A stretch of 64,000 nt of DNA, taken from NCBI RefSeq assembly GCF_003945595.2, contig NW_024104292.1, positions 124,001 to 188,000 on the forward strand. The letters are read 5' to 3'. The notes under the pieces were generated by a model, which was not told the origin of the DNA, ran no database searches, and worked only from the letters and a program-made list of their open reading frames with translations. How positions within the stretch are numbered: position 1 is the first letter of the stretch; each line of letters starts with the position of its first letter. This DNA comes from Pipra filicauda. Lineage: Eukaryota; Chordata; Aves; Passeriformes; Pipridae. Positions 1 to 12,970 of the stretch are shown in pieces. A program made the translations under genes and the position numbers.

Positions 1-1420
1 GCAAAGAATTTATTCTTAGTGTAACTGAATTTTTGCAAGTTTAACCATTATTAGTCCAGGTGCAATTATTACAGGAAAAGAAAGGATTATGATGCTGTTA
101 AAATGTCATACATTCAGTTCTTGGTTTCTACCTCTCATCTTGGTGTGATGTTCATCCCTCTCTTACTCCTCTCAGCTCCAAGGTTGCTGATTTTATTCTG
201 GCGGTGGTGGGTGTTGCAGCAAGTTGTCAACATCTGGAGTCCTTTGCTAGCAGAAGTATGAGGTTCATCTTGATGATTTTTTTCTTCTTTACTATAGGAT
301 CCACCTGGGATCATTTTAGTATGTTTGGTAAAACAACTACACCTGTCTCTTTCTTCATTGCTCTGCGGTTCCACATCTGATTTTTTTTTCCCCCATATAT
401 AGTTGCTTTTATGGGTATTAGATACTGTTTCTTTGTTCTGTTTGTTACCCCTAAACCCAGTTTTGTCCAGCTCCAGGTCTGCATTTCTTTGTCTGACTGT
501 TGGTGAGTTGTTTATAGCCATGGTCTCCAGTGCCAAGCTTGAGCCCAATTTCTCCTCTTGTGCCTGTACTCCTCCATGCCACATCCCGTGTCTCTACTTC
601 TCCAGACCTCTGCTGTGATAACAGGCTGTTGTATTTCTCTATACAAAGTTACTACATTACTGGTGAGTGTTTTAATCTGCGTAGAATAGCTACTTGCAGC
701 TGTTGTCTGTGCAAAACTATGGTTGTACCTCACACAAACAAAAATAAAACAAAGTAGATACACGCACCTGGCCAGTTACAGAAATTGCAGTCACACCTAA
801 ACCAGTTAAAACAAAGCTGCAGGCAGGCCAAGAAAAGTTCAGGCAAAGCAAGAGTGGCCTGAGGCCTTGAAAATTCACTGCAAAGTTTGTGGCCTATGAG
901 GAGCAATGGCAGTACTGAATGACAGGGCTAAAAGTTAACTATTTTTTTCTGTACAAAGAGTAACTGATAGAGTGAGTATACATCTGATCATTGCTTGGTG
1001 TTTTGTGATCAAAGTGTTTGGTGGGTTTTTTACCCCAGTACAAAATGCACTGAGCTGAACCACAACCTCATTCCTACATTTTGCCTTTAGTGAAAATAAA
1101 GCATTTGTGCTTTTTATTGCTGCGTTAATAAATCCTATTGTTGATTTCAGTTGATACCACTGATGAATGGTCTTCTCGAAGAGTAAGGTTGCACAGATCA
1201 GTAGTAGGATTACCCTCATCAATGGGTTCAGCTAAATCTGCCCATGAAAGAGCTGAAGGCTGTCAACAACTTGGTTACAATTCAAAGACTGAAGGGCCTG
1301 TCTGGCTGCTGTGGAGAGCAGATGCTGAAGGCAGGGACAGGTCACAGAGAACAGGTCATTAGATGGGAGCCACTGTGCAGGAGGGCCTCCAAGCTCTATC
1401 CACAGGCACGTCATGTGAGA

Positions 1421-1572
1421 GAATAGAATCACAGCATCACAGAATATTCTGAGTGGGAAGGGACCCACATGGATCATTTAGTCCAACTCTTAAGTGAATG
1501 GCCCATACAGGGATTGAACCAACAAGCTTGACATTATTAGCCCCTTGCTATAACCAACTGAACTAATCTCAG
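1421..1572 (-). mobile_element. tRNA-Ile-derived SINE with CR1-like tail (TguSINE1-like), copy A
   Basis: On the minus strand the head reads gattagttcagttggttata and continues through a tRNA-Ile-like body (A box, ggttcaatccc B box, ending in tgggcca at about 1500-1570). A tail follows with taagagttggact, gatccatgtgggtcccttcc and a short attctgtgatgctgtgattc repeat, like the CR1 3' end. The structure matches the tRNA-Ile/CR1 SINE family I recall from zebra finch. Confidence 0.85.
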
Positions 1573-2518
1573 AGTGTGAGGCCTGTAGTACCAGAGATGA
1601 ACTGCTGAAGGATGACTGTCAAAATCAATCATCACAGTAGAGATTGGTTAAACCAGTAGATGAGATACCTTTAGTAAATCAAAACTGGTCAGCAATCTCA
1701 TTTGTAAATAGAACCTCTCTGAAAATAAATGAAAATTATGAGATATTCTGCTCGTTTTACCCAAGTTGACTTTTGGAGTAGACTGTTCTTGAAAATTCAG
1801 GCTGTGTCTTCCAGTCTAAGAATGGATATCCCACTCCCACACTGAAAATGAACCCCATACCTTGTAAGAGAGTACTTCTCAAGTCTTTTTCCTCAAAGGT
1901 GAAGCAACATGCTAACAGAGTGGTCATTAAACACTGGGGTTTGAGAAGAAGGATGTGTTGGGACTGTTTGTGGATGTGCTCTGGACTTCTACCAGCAGAG
2001 TAGTCTTGAGCCTTCACTTATTACCACCTGCTGGGGTATAGCTTGTGCTGATCACTGCTGCCTCCAGCACCACGGAGAGACGTAGTTTCTCTTTTTTTTG
2101 CTAAAACATACTGTGATTCTAGATTCCACTTTCTGCTTCCACTTTGCATAAAGAAAAATACAGGCATCCTGCATGAGATTTTTCTCATCTCATTGGGCTG
2201 ATACAGAGTTCTGGTAGTCTCTGGGTGGTTTTTGTAGACACTGGTGAAGAGTGAGTCATCTCAGTTTCTCCACAGTGACTCTTAAGTATAGCCTACAGTG
2301 AATAATTCAGATGTGACCACCTCCACAGAGCTCCCTCCCCATCATTGTGGTAAGGGCAAAAAGTGCATTGAATTTGGGTTGTTCTCCACTCCAAAAAAGG
2401 AAGGAGCTATTTCTTAATTCACAGCTTTCCTCTTTTTTATGTTGGCTAAATCTGTTCACAACAGAGAAGAGAGCAGAGATTTGTAGTTTGGTTTCCTAAG
2501 CCCCATTTCTTCATGTAT

Positions 2519-2538
2519 ATGTGTGTGTGTGTATGTGT
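2519..2538. repeat. (TG)n microsatellite, imperfect
   Basis: Run of TG/TA dinucleotides (atgtgtgtgtgtgtatgtgt) in intron 1. Confidence 0.8.
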
Positions 2539-3551
2539 CTAGTTTGTCTGCTAATAGTTTTTGTAACATGTGGGCAATTTTAACCATGTTTGACAGAGGA
2601 GTGGAAATAGTAACTTAGAACAAGTTTTGCATTTAAACAAAGACGGAAATGGCAAGGGAGGGCACAGCAGTTCTTCCTTTATGGAATAAGTTGTTTCTTT
2701 TCCAACATGGAAATACCTAGTCAAGTTAGAGAAATACATTTTATTCTCTAATTTTTGTATTTGCTTATTTTCCTGTGCTGCAAAAAGATGTCTGCAAAAG
2801 GCTGTGTTCTGTTGAAAGCACAAAGCAAATACAAACTACTCTGCTGCAAGACACTTGTCTTCAGAAAACCAGGGTAGGATCTGGTTCCGATTGCCATATC
2901 TCCTTGTGAAGTGGATTATCTAAAACCTCCTTACCCTTGACAAAGTCAATACACTCCACAAGTAATTCAGTAGAACAAAGATAAGTGTCCACTCTGAGCT
3001 GAGTTGTCATCTAGACTCCACTGCCTGGGTTTCCATTGGGTAAGTGGGATACCTGTGGTATCTACCAAGCAGAGGCAAACCATTCTGACCTTTTTGATCC
3101 TACTCCTTTTTGAGTTACTTTGCTTTTCACATATGTTGATTTCTGCTTGAGGAAGCAGAAGTGACAGAAGGATGTGGCTGTGGGTGATCTTCGATTAGCC
3201 CTCATTTCAGATGAATGAGAACTGATGTACAGAAAATACTCAGATGGCCTGCAAACTTTGTGTGCCTCATTTCATTGCAAGTTGGAAGAATTTGAAAGAC
3301 TTTTATTTTCATCACGTACCCTACAACTGACCAGTGGGGTGCATGAGTATGCAGAGCCCTTTGCCTAATCTGGGCCATATGTCAAGAAATGAATGGCTGC
3401 TGAACACTTATAAACTGGGCTTTTTATTAGGCAGTAAATGGGACTGAGCTTGTGGAGTGACCTGGCACCAGTTATGAGTGTTGAACCTGGAAACTTTAAC
3501 TCACTGACCATCATCTTCAATGATGCTGGGCTCTCTGAGAGTTGAGACAAG

Positions 3552-3925
3552 ATACAGAATTACAGAATTGTTAGAGGTGGAAGGGACCTCTGGAGATGTA
3601 GTCCAACTCCCTGCCAAGGCAGGGTCACCTAGAGCAGGTGACACAGGAACACATCCATGTGGGTTTTGAATGTCTCCAGAGAGGGAGACTCCATGACCTC
3701 CCTGGGCAGCCTGTTCCACCCTCAGTGTAAAGAAGTGGCAGTGCTGTGCCACCCTCAGTGTAAAGAAGTACTTCCTTATGTTGAGGTGAACCTTCTTGTT
3801 TAGTTTATGGCCACTGCTCCCTGTCCTATCACTGGACACCACTGAAAAGTGTGTGGCACCACCCTCTGGACACCTGCCTTTTGGATATTAATAAGATCCC
3901 CTCTCAGTCTTCTCACACAGGTGTT
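3552..3925 (-). mobile_element. CR1 LINE 3' fragment
   Basis: The plus strand reads the reverse complement of a CR1 3' end (attacagaattg, ggaagggacctctggag, gtccaactccctgcc, then the conserved inner segment including cctgtcctatcactgg). The element is 5'-truncated and antisense to MTMR2. A 33-base unit starting ccaccctcagtgtaaagaag is tandemly duplicated inside it. Confidence 0.85.
3716..3769 (-). repeat. Tandem duplication inside CR1
   Basis: The 21-base segment ccaccctcagtgtaaagaag plus t occurs at 3716-3736 and 3749-3769 without mismatch, spaced 33 bases apart. One copy is expected at this point of CR1, so this is a local duplication. Confidence 0.85.
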
Positions 3926-6900
3926 CAGCGTTTCTGAAAACATCCTGTATTATCCTATGTTGAATTTCTGGAAATATAGCCCCCAAGTTATTGAATACTT
4001 GTCTGACTTTAGCCTTGAGATTTTGCTAGGGAACAATTTCATGCAGGGGCTGGGTTGTCAGTGGAATAAAGTTGTTCTCAATCTTTTTTTTTGCGCTGAT
4101 TGTGGCAGAGCACATGGCTGCGTATTGTCTGCGAAAGCTTATCAAGGTGTTACACCACGTCAGTTTTGCTAGGTGATACAAGACTCTCCAGATTGGCTAT
4201 ACTTATATATCCTTTCCTCCTTCTTTTGATTTTTCCCAGGATGGAATAAGTAATGTAATTGATCAGTAAATCACTGGTATTTTTAATTCCTGTGGGTGTT
4301 CGGTTTATTGGGGCGAGGGGGTTGCGTGGTATGTGTTTAGAAGAAAATCGGAACATTTAACAATGTATTTCGTTCTAACTAAGGTGTTTTTTAAATAGGG
4401 ACATAGGAAGGAATCTAAAGAAAAACTGAGACAGCACATGAACTGTGAGAAATACATGTATATTTGGTTAATCTATATTCAACTGGTTCTTAGTATGAAA
4501 CTAAAAATTAAGGCATTGCCAGAATACAAATAGTAAAAGAAAAGTTATATCTGTCTTTTTATTCAGTTCTCCTTTCTGTCCTAAGGTGAGTAGTTATTAA
4601 TATAATTTTTGTTTCTATTTCTTTCCTTGATCAAGTTAATAGCTTTTTCCTAAAAATAAAAATAAATTTATAAGCAAACAAAATATTTTATATCCTATGT
4701 TTGGTTCTATTTTTTCTGCTTCTCCTTGCTCTCAGGTTCTGGACTAGTTTTTGCAACTTATTATGGGAATATCTGAATTTGCATCAAAATCCTAATAGTT
4801 TTTTACTTGTATGTCTTTCTCTGGCTTGATATATTTTAAAGGAAGGTTGTGGAAGTTTATATGGTAAATATAAATATTAATTAACTGCAGGAGTGATTTT
4901 GAATTGTATGTAGGATTTCCATCATGGCTTTTGTCTTCATTCAAAGCGCTTGTGGAGACAGTTAGATGTTGCCATCCCTCTTTCTCCTGTGGGGTGCAAT
5001 GGTAAATCCAGGGTTGCTCTGATGTAGGAGATAGCAGCACCACCCAGGTCTCTTAGTTCTCTGCCACAGAACATCCTGAGCCCTGGAGTCAACACCTTCT
5101 GCAGGCAGGGCTAAGGGCCATGGGTGTTCTCATAGCACCAGGAAACACTAGAAGTTGGATTCTTGAGTTGACTTTTTGCCAGAGCAGTCATGCAGCATGG
5201 AGATTCCCTTGGCTGTGGTCTGCTGAGACTGCTGCCTGGAGTGTTTGGGGAAGAGGGCTGCAGGTCAGGACATATACTGATTCATCGTTGCCCAAGAGAT
5301 CACTTGTCAGACATCCTGTCAGTCAGTGATCTCCCTGATGGCTTTCTGTCTGTCCCTGTGCAGCAGTGCCTCAACCATCTGAAGCGTGAGGTGCTGAATC
5401 ATCTCTACCTCAGCCATGTTTTTTTGACACAGAAATACTGTTTTCTTGGGGGGTGGGGGCAAGATCTTCTTCACTTCTAGTTCAGTCCTACCCTCTGTAG
5501 CATCTTTGAAAACAAAGGGTCTAACTCCTTCTGAACAACACCAAAGATCCCCAAAAGTATAGCAATAAGAAAGTAGGAAGACACAGTGAAGAGGGGGTGG
5601 GAGCACTGTTTTAGCAGGCAACCCTGTTTGTGTTGACAGCAGACAGGGTTGTGATTTGAACTTCGCCTTATAGTCGTAATTTATTTTCAGTGCTAAGGGT
5701 CTGTAGGAGCGATTGGAAACCCCTGAGCTTTGGAGTACAGACCCAGATGTATGCACCACCTCTAGGAAGTCTGTCAAACCTTCCTCCCAAGGGCTGGGGC
5801 AGAGCCAGACCGACGGGGCTGCCTTTCTGTTGAGTCTCACCTGCAACAGGTGTGTTGCCTGCCTTGCCAACTGCTCAAACTCCTAATGCTGCAAGCAAAT
5901 GTGCTTCTCCTACTGGTGGATTTTGCAATCCAAACATTTCCATTAGGAACAGGAATCAGATCAAAATATTGGACTACCAGTCTGCTTTTAGAAGGTAGTA
6001 ACTTATTTTGGACTCTGTGGATATGGGCTGAAATTGAAGTGGTGAAACAAAGACAAAATGTCAGTTCCTTGCAGAGGTCTGAGGACTTCTTGAATTTTTT
6101 TTCTTATGTTCTCTTGTACCTGAGTATAGGAGCTTGCTAGAAACCTAACTTCCCTTTTGTTTCTCTTGTGAATATAGAAAATTTTGTAGTTATCTTCCAT
6201 GTGCTGATCAGACAATATTGTTTGAGACCTCTGATAGCTCCTGTTCTTCTTGTTTTTTACCTTCTGGATTGTTGACTCATGAAAGCATGATACTGTGGGC
6301 TGCTTGCTGTTATTAATTACATGCTGCATATTGGTTTGTCTTTGGGCGTTGGTCTTCTATTCTTGGAATCTTGCAGATATTTTAAACAATCAGCCTATTG
6401 TTTAGCAAGTGCATGCACTGTAGGCCTTTTGTGAATTCGAGTTAAAAAAATAATAAAAGAATGACTAATGGAGCACGAACGGTGCTTGTGACACTGTAGT
6501 CCATTGTGTAACTACTGAGAGCAGAATTTGCATTCCTAGAAAAGCTTGTTCACGGTCAAAATATAGGACATTCTCTTTATGGCTCATGGGAAAACATGTA
6601 CTATATATTCAGCTCTGGACGCTATTTGGAAGGATCAACTTTTAAAAAATGTCATTTTCTTCTCTTGGAACAGTGAAGTCAGACTGAGACCCAGCTTTGC
6701 TTGGCAACAGATGTGAATCTTTTTCATTCAGGCAAGTGGCATGGGGGGGGCTATTTTAGGTCTGTCACATACATGCACCATGATTTGTTTGTTGAAATGG
6801 CTTCTTTTTAAGATGATGTTGAACTCTGACATTGCCGACCCTTTTGAATAGTAAGGGTACATGGTTATATAATATAACTGTCTGCCTCCTCTGAATACCA

Positions 6901-7229
6901 GAGGCAACCTGGCAGTTGGTGCTTTTCTTTCCTTCAAAAGCATATTTGTTTATGGCTTTTAGTTTTTCCCCTGTGATTGTTGCAGGTCAAGCAGAGGTTA
7001 AAGTGGGATCTTCAAATGTTTTGAGGAATCATGAGTTCCATGTACCGGAAACGTAGCAACTGTCTCTCTTGTATGTGCATAAAAAGAGGGTGCTGGGTGT
7101 TCAGAGGGGTAATGCTGCATCTCATGTATGCTATAGGTAGTTTCCTGTGGCACTTGCTGTCTAGGTAGAATTAGTCTATTTTGATTTTGCAATTTACTGT
7201 GAAGAATTAAGGTGGGGTCACTGCTCCCT

Positions 7230-7267
7230 GGAGATAATACTCCTTTGTGGAGATAATACTCCTTTGT
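7230..7267. repeat. Exact 19-base tandem duplication
   Basis: ggagataatactcctttgt occurs at 7230-7248 and 7249-7267 without mismatch, in MTMR2 intron 1. Confidence 0.9.
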
Positions 7268-8727
7268 CTGTCTGTGAAATCTCTTCAGGAAAGGTGTGTG
7301 CCTGTTATTATGGGCACACATGGTACTGATCACTGTGGGAGTCCTGTCCTGGGAGAGATGGTGCCGAAATGCTAAAACTTAATTTACAGCAGCAGAGCCT
7401 GTTCTGGCTCCTTGGCAGAGCGGAAGCCAGCACGGAGTGCCCAGCTCCTGCTTCAAGGCCCTGGTTCCATTAGATGCTGGCTGAGCTTTGAAGTGCTTGC
7501 CTGAAGAGGTGTGTATGAGGGACTTCTGAGGACCCTTCAGTGTCTATATGTATATACAGATAAGGACTATGGGGACCACTTAGCCTTAGCAGAGATCCAC
7601 AGAGAGCTGCTGTAAATGGGAGAGTCTGATGTGGGCAACAGCTGGATGTCCCAGGCCAGTTCAGCCAGGACTAGCTAGGACAGAGTCATATTCATGGGGA
7701 ACAAGTACCAGTTTGTCTCCCTCTGCTCTGATGTGACCCTAGAGGTATTTCAGTATTACTTTTTTCTTCTCTGAAAGAAACAGGTGTGTTGAAACTGTTG
7801 AGGAGGGAGTGTGGTCAACTTGAGTTTGGGAAGTGAGCGGGCAGCGCTCAATATCTTTGCAGCACTGTACTTCTAAGAGAAGTGCCAAAGTGCTGCAAGT
7901 GCTTCTATTCATGGCTCTGCTGTAAATTCGAACCAATTGGACCCTGCTCTCTTAGCATTCGAAGCTTCCAAATTCAATTGTATTTGCCATTAGTCATCAT
8001 TAATTTGCAGTTTTCACCTTGATTACGTTTTAGGAATGCACATAATGAGAAACTTCTTAAAAAAACAGGAAGAGAGGAAATGGAAATGTGCCCTCTACAG
8101 TGTTTTTCTCATTTATGACCTCCGTGTCTGAAACTGTGTCTCTCAGTGGTGCATTTTGTCACTTGTTTTCCATGTCAGTTCAGTGACTATTGAAGCAAAA
8201 TATTCTGTTTGATACAGAAGAAATGGTGTGAGCAGCACATGCTAATTAGCATCTGAGTAATAGGCACACCTTTGCAAGCAATGAAGCAGCTACTTTTACT
8301 GACAGGGAAAGAATATTCATAAAGAAGGTGCTGGAAAGGTGACTTTATCATCACTGACTATGTTTTGGTTGTGTTATAGGGTTAGTATTTTAAGACACTG
8401 GTACAAAAAATAGGTGTCCTTAAGCCTTGTGCATATACTGTAAATAAAAATGGCATATTTTTCAGAAATGTGTTTCCCTTCTGTTCCATCAATTTTTCAT
8501 AGAATTATGGTTGTTAAATTCATATGCACATTCCTGCTCATTGATTTAGGAGGGGAACTTTAGGAATCAGAACCTGATCTTTTTTTTTTTTTTCCCTTCT
8601 TGTGGTCTGTTTTGTTTTTGTTTTATTTTGTTTGAGATTTTTGTTTGGTTGGTTGTTTTAGACAGTATCCTATTTTGAAGCAGGACAAAAGTCTCTTTCT
8701 TACTTTTCAAAGTCTGAACAAGTGTCA

Positions 8728-8928
8728 GAGAACCACAGAATGGTTTTGGTTGGAAGGGACCTTACAGATCACCCAGTTTCAGTCCTCCTGCCATGGGCCG
8801 GGGCACATTCCACTAGACCAGGTTGCCCAGGACCTGATCCAGTGTGGCCTCGAACACTTCTAGAATGAGGCATCCACAGGTTATGTGAGGCAACCTGTTC
8901 TGGTGTCTCACCCCCTTCATCATACCCA
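8728..8928 (-). mobile_element. CR1 LINE 3' fragment
   Basis: Reverse-complement CR1 3' end: accacagaatggttttggtt, ggaagggacctta, ccactagaccaggttgc, caacctgttctggtg. Short (about 200 bases), antisense to MTMR2. Confidence 0.85.
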
Positions 8929-11900
8929 GTCCCTTTCTGCATAGGATTTACTTGTCTTTGTGAAGGTGTATATAATTTACATTCTTGCTGATCAGAAGTA
9001 TCGTAGAAGGAATATATGTATTTTTGATGTTTTTGCTGAACTTAGAGGCACACTTCTAAGAGCTTGCTCAGAAATAATTCTCAGCAGTTACAGGCTGAAA
9101 TGGTTTAGCCAGCTAACACCTCATTAATTTTATGACTTTTGTCTAAGGTTTTGCCAGAAATTGTGATTCTCTTCTTGAGTAACACGACTTAAGAGAAGAC
9201 ATTATATAACATGATCATCCTTAGGCCTGATATTCACAGAATATCTTCATAGATATGTACTTCATAGAGATCTACTAGGAGGTTTTTTTTCCTCTGGAGG
9301 GTGGAAACAGCAAAGTGAAGTGTCCTGGGTTTGAAGTACAAAGAATGTTGTATTAAATTCCCTACAACAAGGGTAAGGATACAGGTAGGAGAGCTCAGTC
9401 CTGCATAAATAGCGTATTTGTCTGCATCGGGTTAGAGCTTCAGGGCTTTACAGTTTGATTCTGGCACTTTCTTTGCATCTTTGTGGTTATCTTTTACCTG
9501 TCCTGGGTTCACTGTCCTCGGTGAGGTCAAATCGCCCTCTTCAGAAGCTGTACTTGTGCTTTCTGCTTCCTGGGGAAACTGTTGCTTCCCTGCACTAGAA
9601 AAGAAATAATTTCATAGTCAAACTCTTACTGTAACAGTTGCCAAAAAAAATGGCAACTAGAAGTTTTATGTCTTTTCCTAGGCTTTCTTATATGTCACAT
9701 TTTTTACATTGCAGGGATCTGAGGGTAGAGATTGCCTTGTATCATTATGGGAAATGCCATTTAATGATACTCTTTGAAGTGGCTTAAGACCTTATCACTG
9801 GTTTCACCCAAAATATTTTCCCTGCACGTTCATAGTTTAACAGATAGAGTTTGCCTGTCTCAGACATTTCTGTTTGCAACTTCTTTACACTTTTGTTGAC
9901 AGCTTCAGCTCAGCACACTGGCATACCTTCAATTCTGCTACGGATACTGTAATACCTTTCAATTGCCTAAACAGGAATCACCGGAGGGCATCTGTCTGAG
10001 TCTAAATTATGTTTAAAAACCATCTGGCATGTTGTGAGATAGTCCTAATAATAACAATGAACACTTTATCAGGAGTTGAGTCACTGTGCTTGGTTTCCAG
10101 TATAATTCTCTTATTAGTTGCATATATATATTCCATATAGCCAAGGGGTTAATGCTGCGTGCAGATACTGTATAAGACCGTTGTGCCGACAGCTCACATT
10201 TGGACTCATTCATCATTCAAAATCTGGCTATAAAGAAACAAATTTAAATAATAAAAATAATTACCAAGATGAAAGACATAGATCAGTGTTAATTGCATCC
10301 TAGACCTGTTTCCTGCTTCTGCATGGGAGAGGAATGAGGAAAGGAGTAAATGGGAATGGCAGTCACAGGAGTAAGGTGCTTTCCCTGAAGGTGCTTTTGA
10401 CCTGTTGAAGGGGTCTCTTTTCATACTTAACACAGACATCCATCAGCAAGGACAATGCAGAGCTACCTGGGCCTGAAGCATAGAAAGAAAAATGCTCCAG
10501 AAGGACCTTGGTCTTCCCTGGTTCCTCACAGGAACTTGCTTATTTTCCTGTAGGAAGAGCTCAGAGTATTTTGTGAACCTGAGTATATGTTGTTTCCTAG
10601 AACCTTAATGAGATTCAGAGATAATACTGTACTTTTGCATGTTTAAGTAGTGTTGAACTAGACCTTCAGCTGGCAGTGACTGGCAACATTGCTAGTGATT
10701 TTGAACCCTTGCTGAAATCTGTCCAAACCTACCCGTGTTCTCAGATGTTTGTCAGGTGCACCCCAGCCCAGCAGTTACATGTGACCATGGTGCTTTGGCT
10801 GTCCCTCAGGTTTAGTCTGCATTGCCTTACTGGTGACACACAGCTGTTAGGGGGTTGTTGCTGTGAGCACAGAGCATCCTCAGTGGGGTCCTCAGCATGT
10901 TAGACTGGTGCCAGATGTACCTGTCATGTTGCCAAAAGTATTGTAAGAGACAGCTTTAACTTTACATTGGCAAAGGCTGGGATAATGTGCAGAAGCCGTG
11001 GCAGAAGCACGAGTAAATGATTTGCCTGAGATGATGCAGAAGGGCTGGTGGCAAAACGTGGAGGGAGCTCTAGTCTTCTCTGAGTTTGTGTATTGGCCCC
11101 AGGATGTTCTCCTGCTCTCTCCCACCCAAAGGCATATGAAATTGTGTGGTTTGAGGATCTTTGCTTTTGCATTGGCAGCAGAGAAGAGCTCAAGATTGAC
11201 TAAACCACTGAAACTAATAAACTTCTCGTGTGCATGGAGGGGCATTAGATTAATTAGTTTGCTGAGCAGCGGAGCTGGAGCTGTGCCAACTGTCTGACAA
11301 TGATAAGAGGAGGGAGCCTGAAACCAGTGGTCTTTTGGTTGTCTGCTCCTTCTTTCCATCTCAGCTCCCTGTAAATGACAGATGAGAAGAACAGAGGTAG
11401 TGAGCCAAACATATGCAACCTATGCATATACTGTGCCGAGCTGTATAATCCAGGGGTATTGTTCGCTGCCTGTGCAGGCAGCGCTTCCCAAATGCTCCCA
11501 CGGCTGACACTGAAGGGAGGCTTCACTGGTGGTTTCTGCGGAAGCAGAGGGACATTGGTGCAGGGAGCTTTTGAAAATCCAGTTCTAAAACGCAAATACT
11601 TTCCTTCTTTAACACCCAAACAAACACAAAACACTTTCACAGCTCAGACACACTGTGGATTTTGGTTCTCACTCCCCTTTTTTTTTCTTTTTGTTTCCTT
11701 TGCATAAAGCGATTTGCCCCTTAGTTTGCCATAGAGAAATTAATTAACAATTTCATAAAAATCTTTGGTCTTCAATGGTTGGATAATTGCTGCTTGTGTA
11801 TTAAGTAGACACTGGGAATGTACGTGGGCAGACAAGTTGTGTCAGCACAAAAACTGGTGAAATTTTGATCCTTTTGTTAGCACTCTCTCTCCCTGGGAGC

Positions 11901-12945
11901 TGTTCAGAGCAGGGTGGACAGACAGCTCTTGGGAGCTGTTTGGGTGTAGCTTGTCCTACCTTGGGGGCAGAGAGACTAGCATGCTCCACTAAACCTTTCC
12001 AGCCTTTCTAGCTCCCTTTTCTATCAATAAAGGATGTGAATTTTTTGATGCAAAAAATATTTGGTTGAGTAAGCTGTCTGGCATGGTGCACAGGGCCATA
12101 TCAGCTGCTGGTATGCCCTGGTTTAGATACTTAACACCTGTGCTAAAGGATTTGTAAACTCAGCAGAGTTTCTAACATTTACAATGCATTTAAATACACA
12201 AAAGTCTGGGACCAGAAAGGGGAGGGAGCTAGAATGCATGGCTTCTGGAGGCTTACTCTCAGACTCTGGCTCCCCCGGCTGGAGCCAGTGTGCGAGAAGG
12301 CACGGTGGGGACCCAGGGTCAGGAGTCAAAGTTGTCACCCAGCAATAAAGGCTTCTACAGTATCTGCTCGCTCTTCATTGATAACTAAGTACCTCTAAGT
12401 ACCTTATAAGTACCATCTCCTTATAGGTTGCTGTACAGTAAACAGGTGCTGCTCTGTAGAATGATTAAATTGTGTGATTCTTTTTTTTTTTTGCATGCTT
12501 ATAAAAAATTAAATTAATTAAGCAGTTGCAAACGTGAGGGTGAACACTTGGAAGATGAAGACTGGCCACGCAGAAGCCAGGCTGAAAGGAGTTGCAAGGG
12601 AACACATCAGGGGTCTGAGCTCATTTAAGTAATGTAAAATGTGGTTTAGAGCTAAGCCTGATTTAGCATGCCTGCAGGCTGCTGTACACAAAGTGCTCTC
12701 AGCCTTCCCCATCATCTCCAGATCCGGATTCCTTCCCTCTGTGTGTGCTGCATCTGATGATTTATGTAGCCATGTAATGAATCCAATCATCCCTGTTACC
12801 CACCAGAAGACTCTCTCCATATTTATTAATATTTATTAATAGTTTACTGCCCCATCACTGTCTCGTATTGGCCTTTTTAGCCACCAGCGCGCTTGCAACA
12901 AACGTGGGTAGAGCCCTTCCCAAATCTTCATTTGCGAAGCCCAGC

Positions 12946-12970
12946 CATGACATGACATGACATGACATGA
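12946..12970. repeat. (CATGA)5 microsatellite
   Basis: Five perfect pentamer copies in intron 1. Confidence 0.9.

Noticed and set aside
3501..3842. 113-codon minus-strand open frame as a gene.
   Set aside because: It overlaps the CR1 fragment at 3552-3925 and is part of the decayed element.
10892..11640. Overlapping open frames on both strands as genes.
   Set aside because: Multiple mutually overlapping frames without start context, splice signals or family resemblance; typical of GC-balanced noncoding DNA.
12946..12970. Short direct repeats as a CRISPR-like array.
   Set aside because: Perfect pentamer microsatellite without spacers, in a vertebrate genome.
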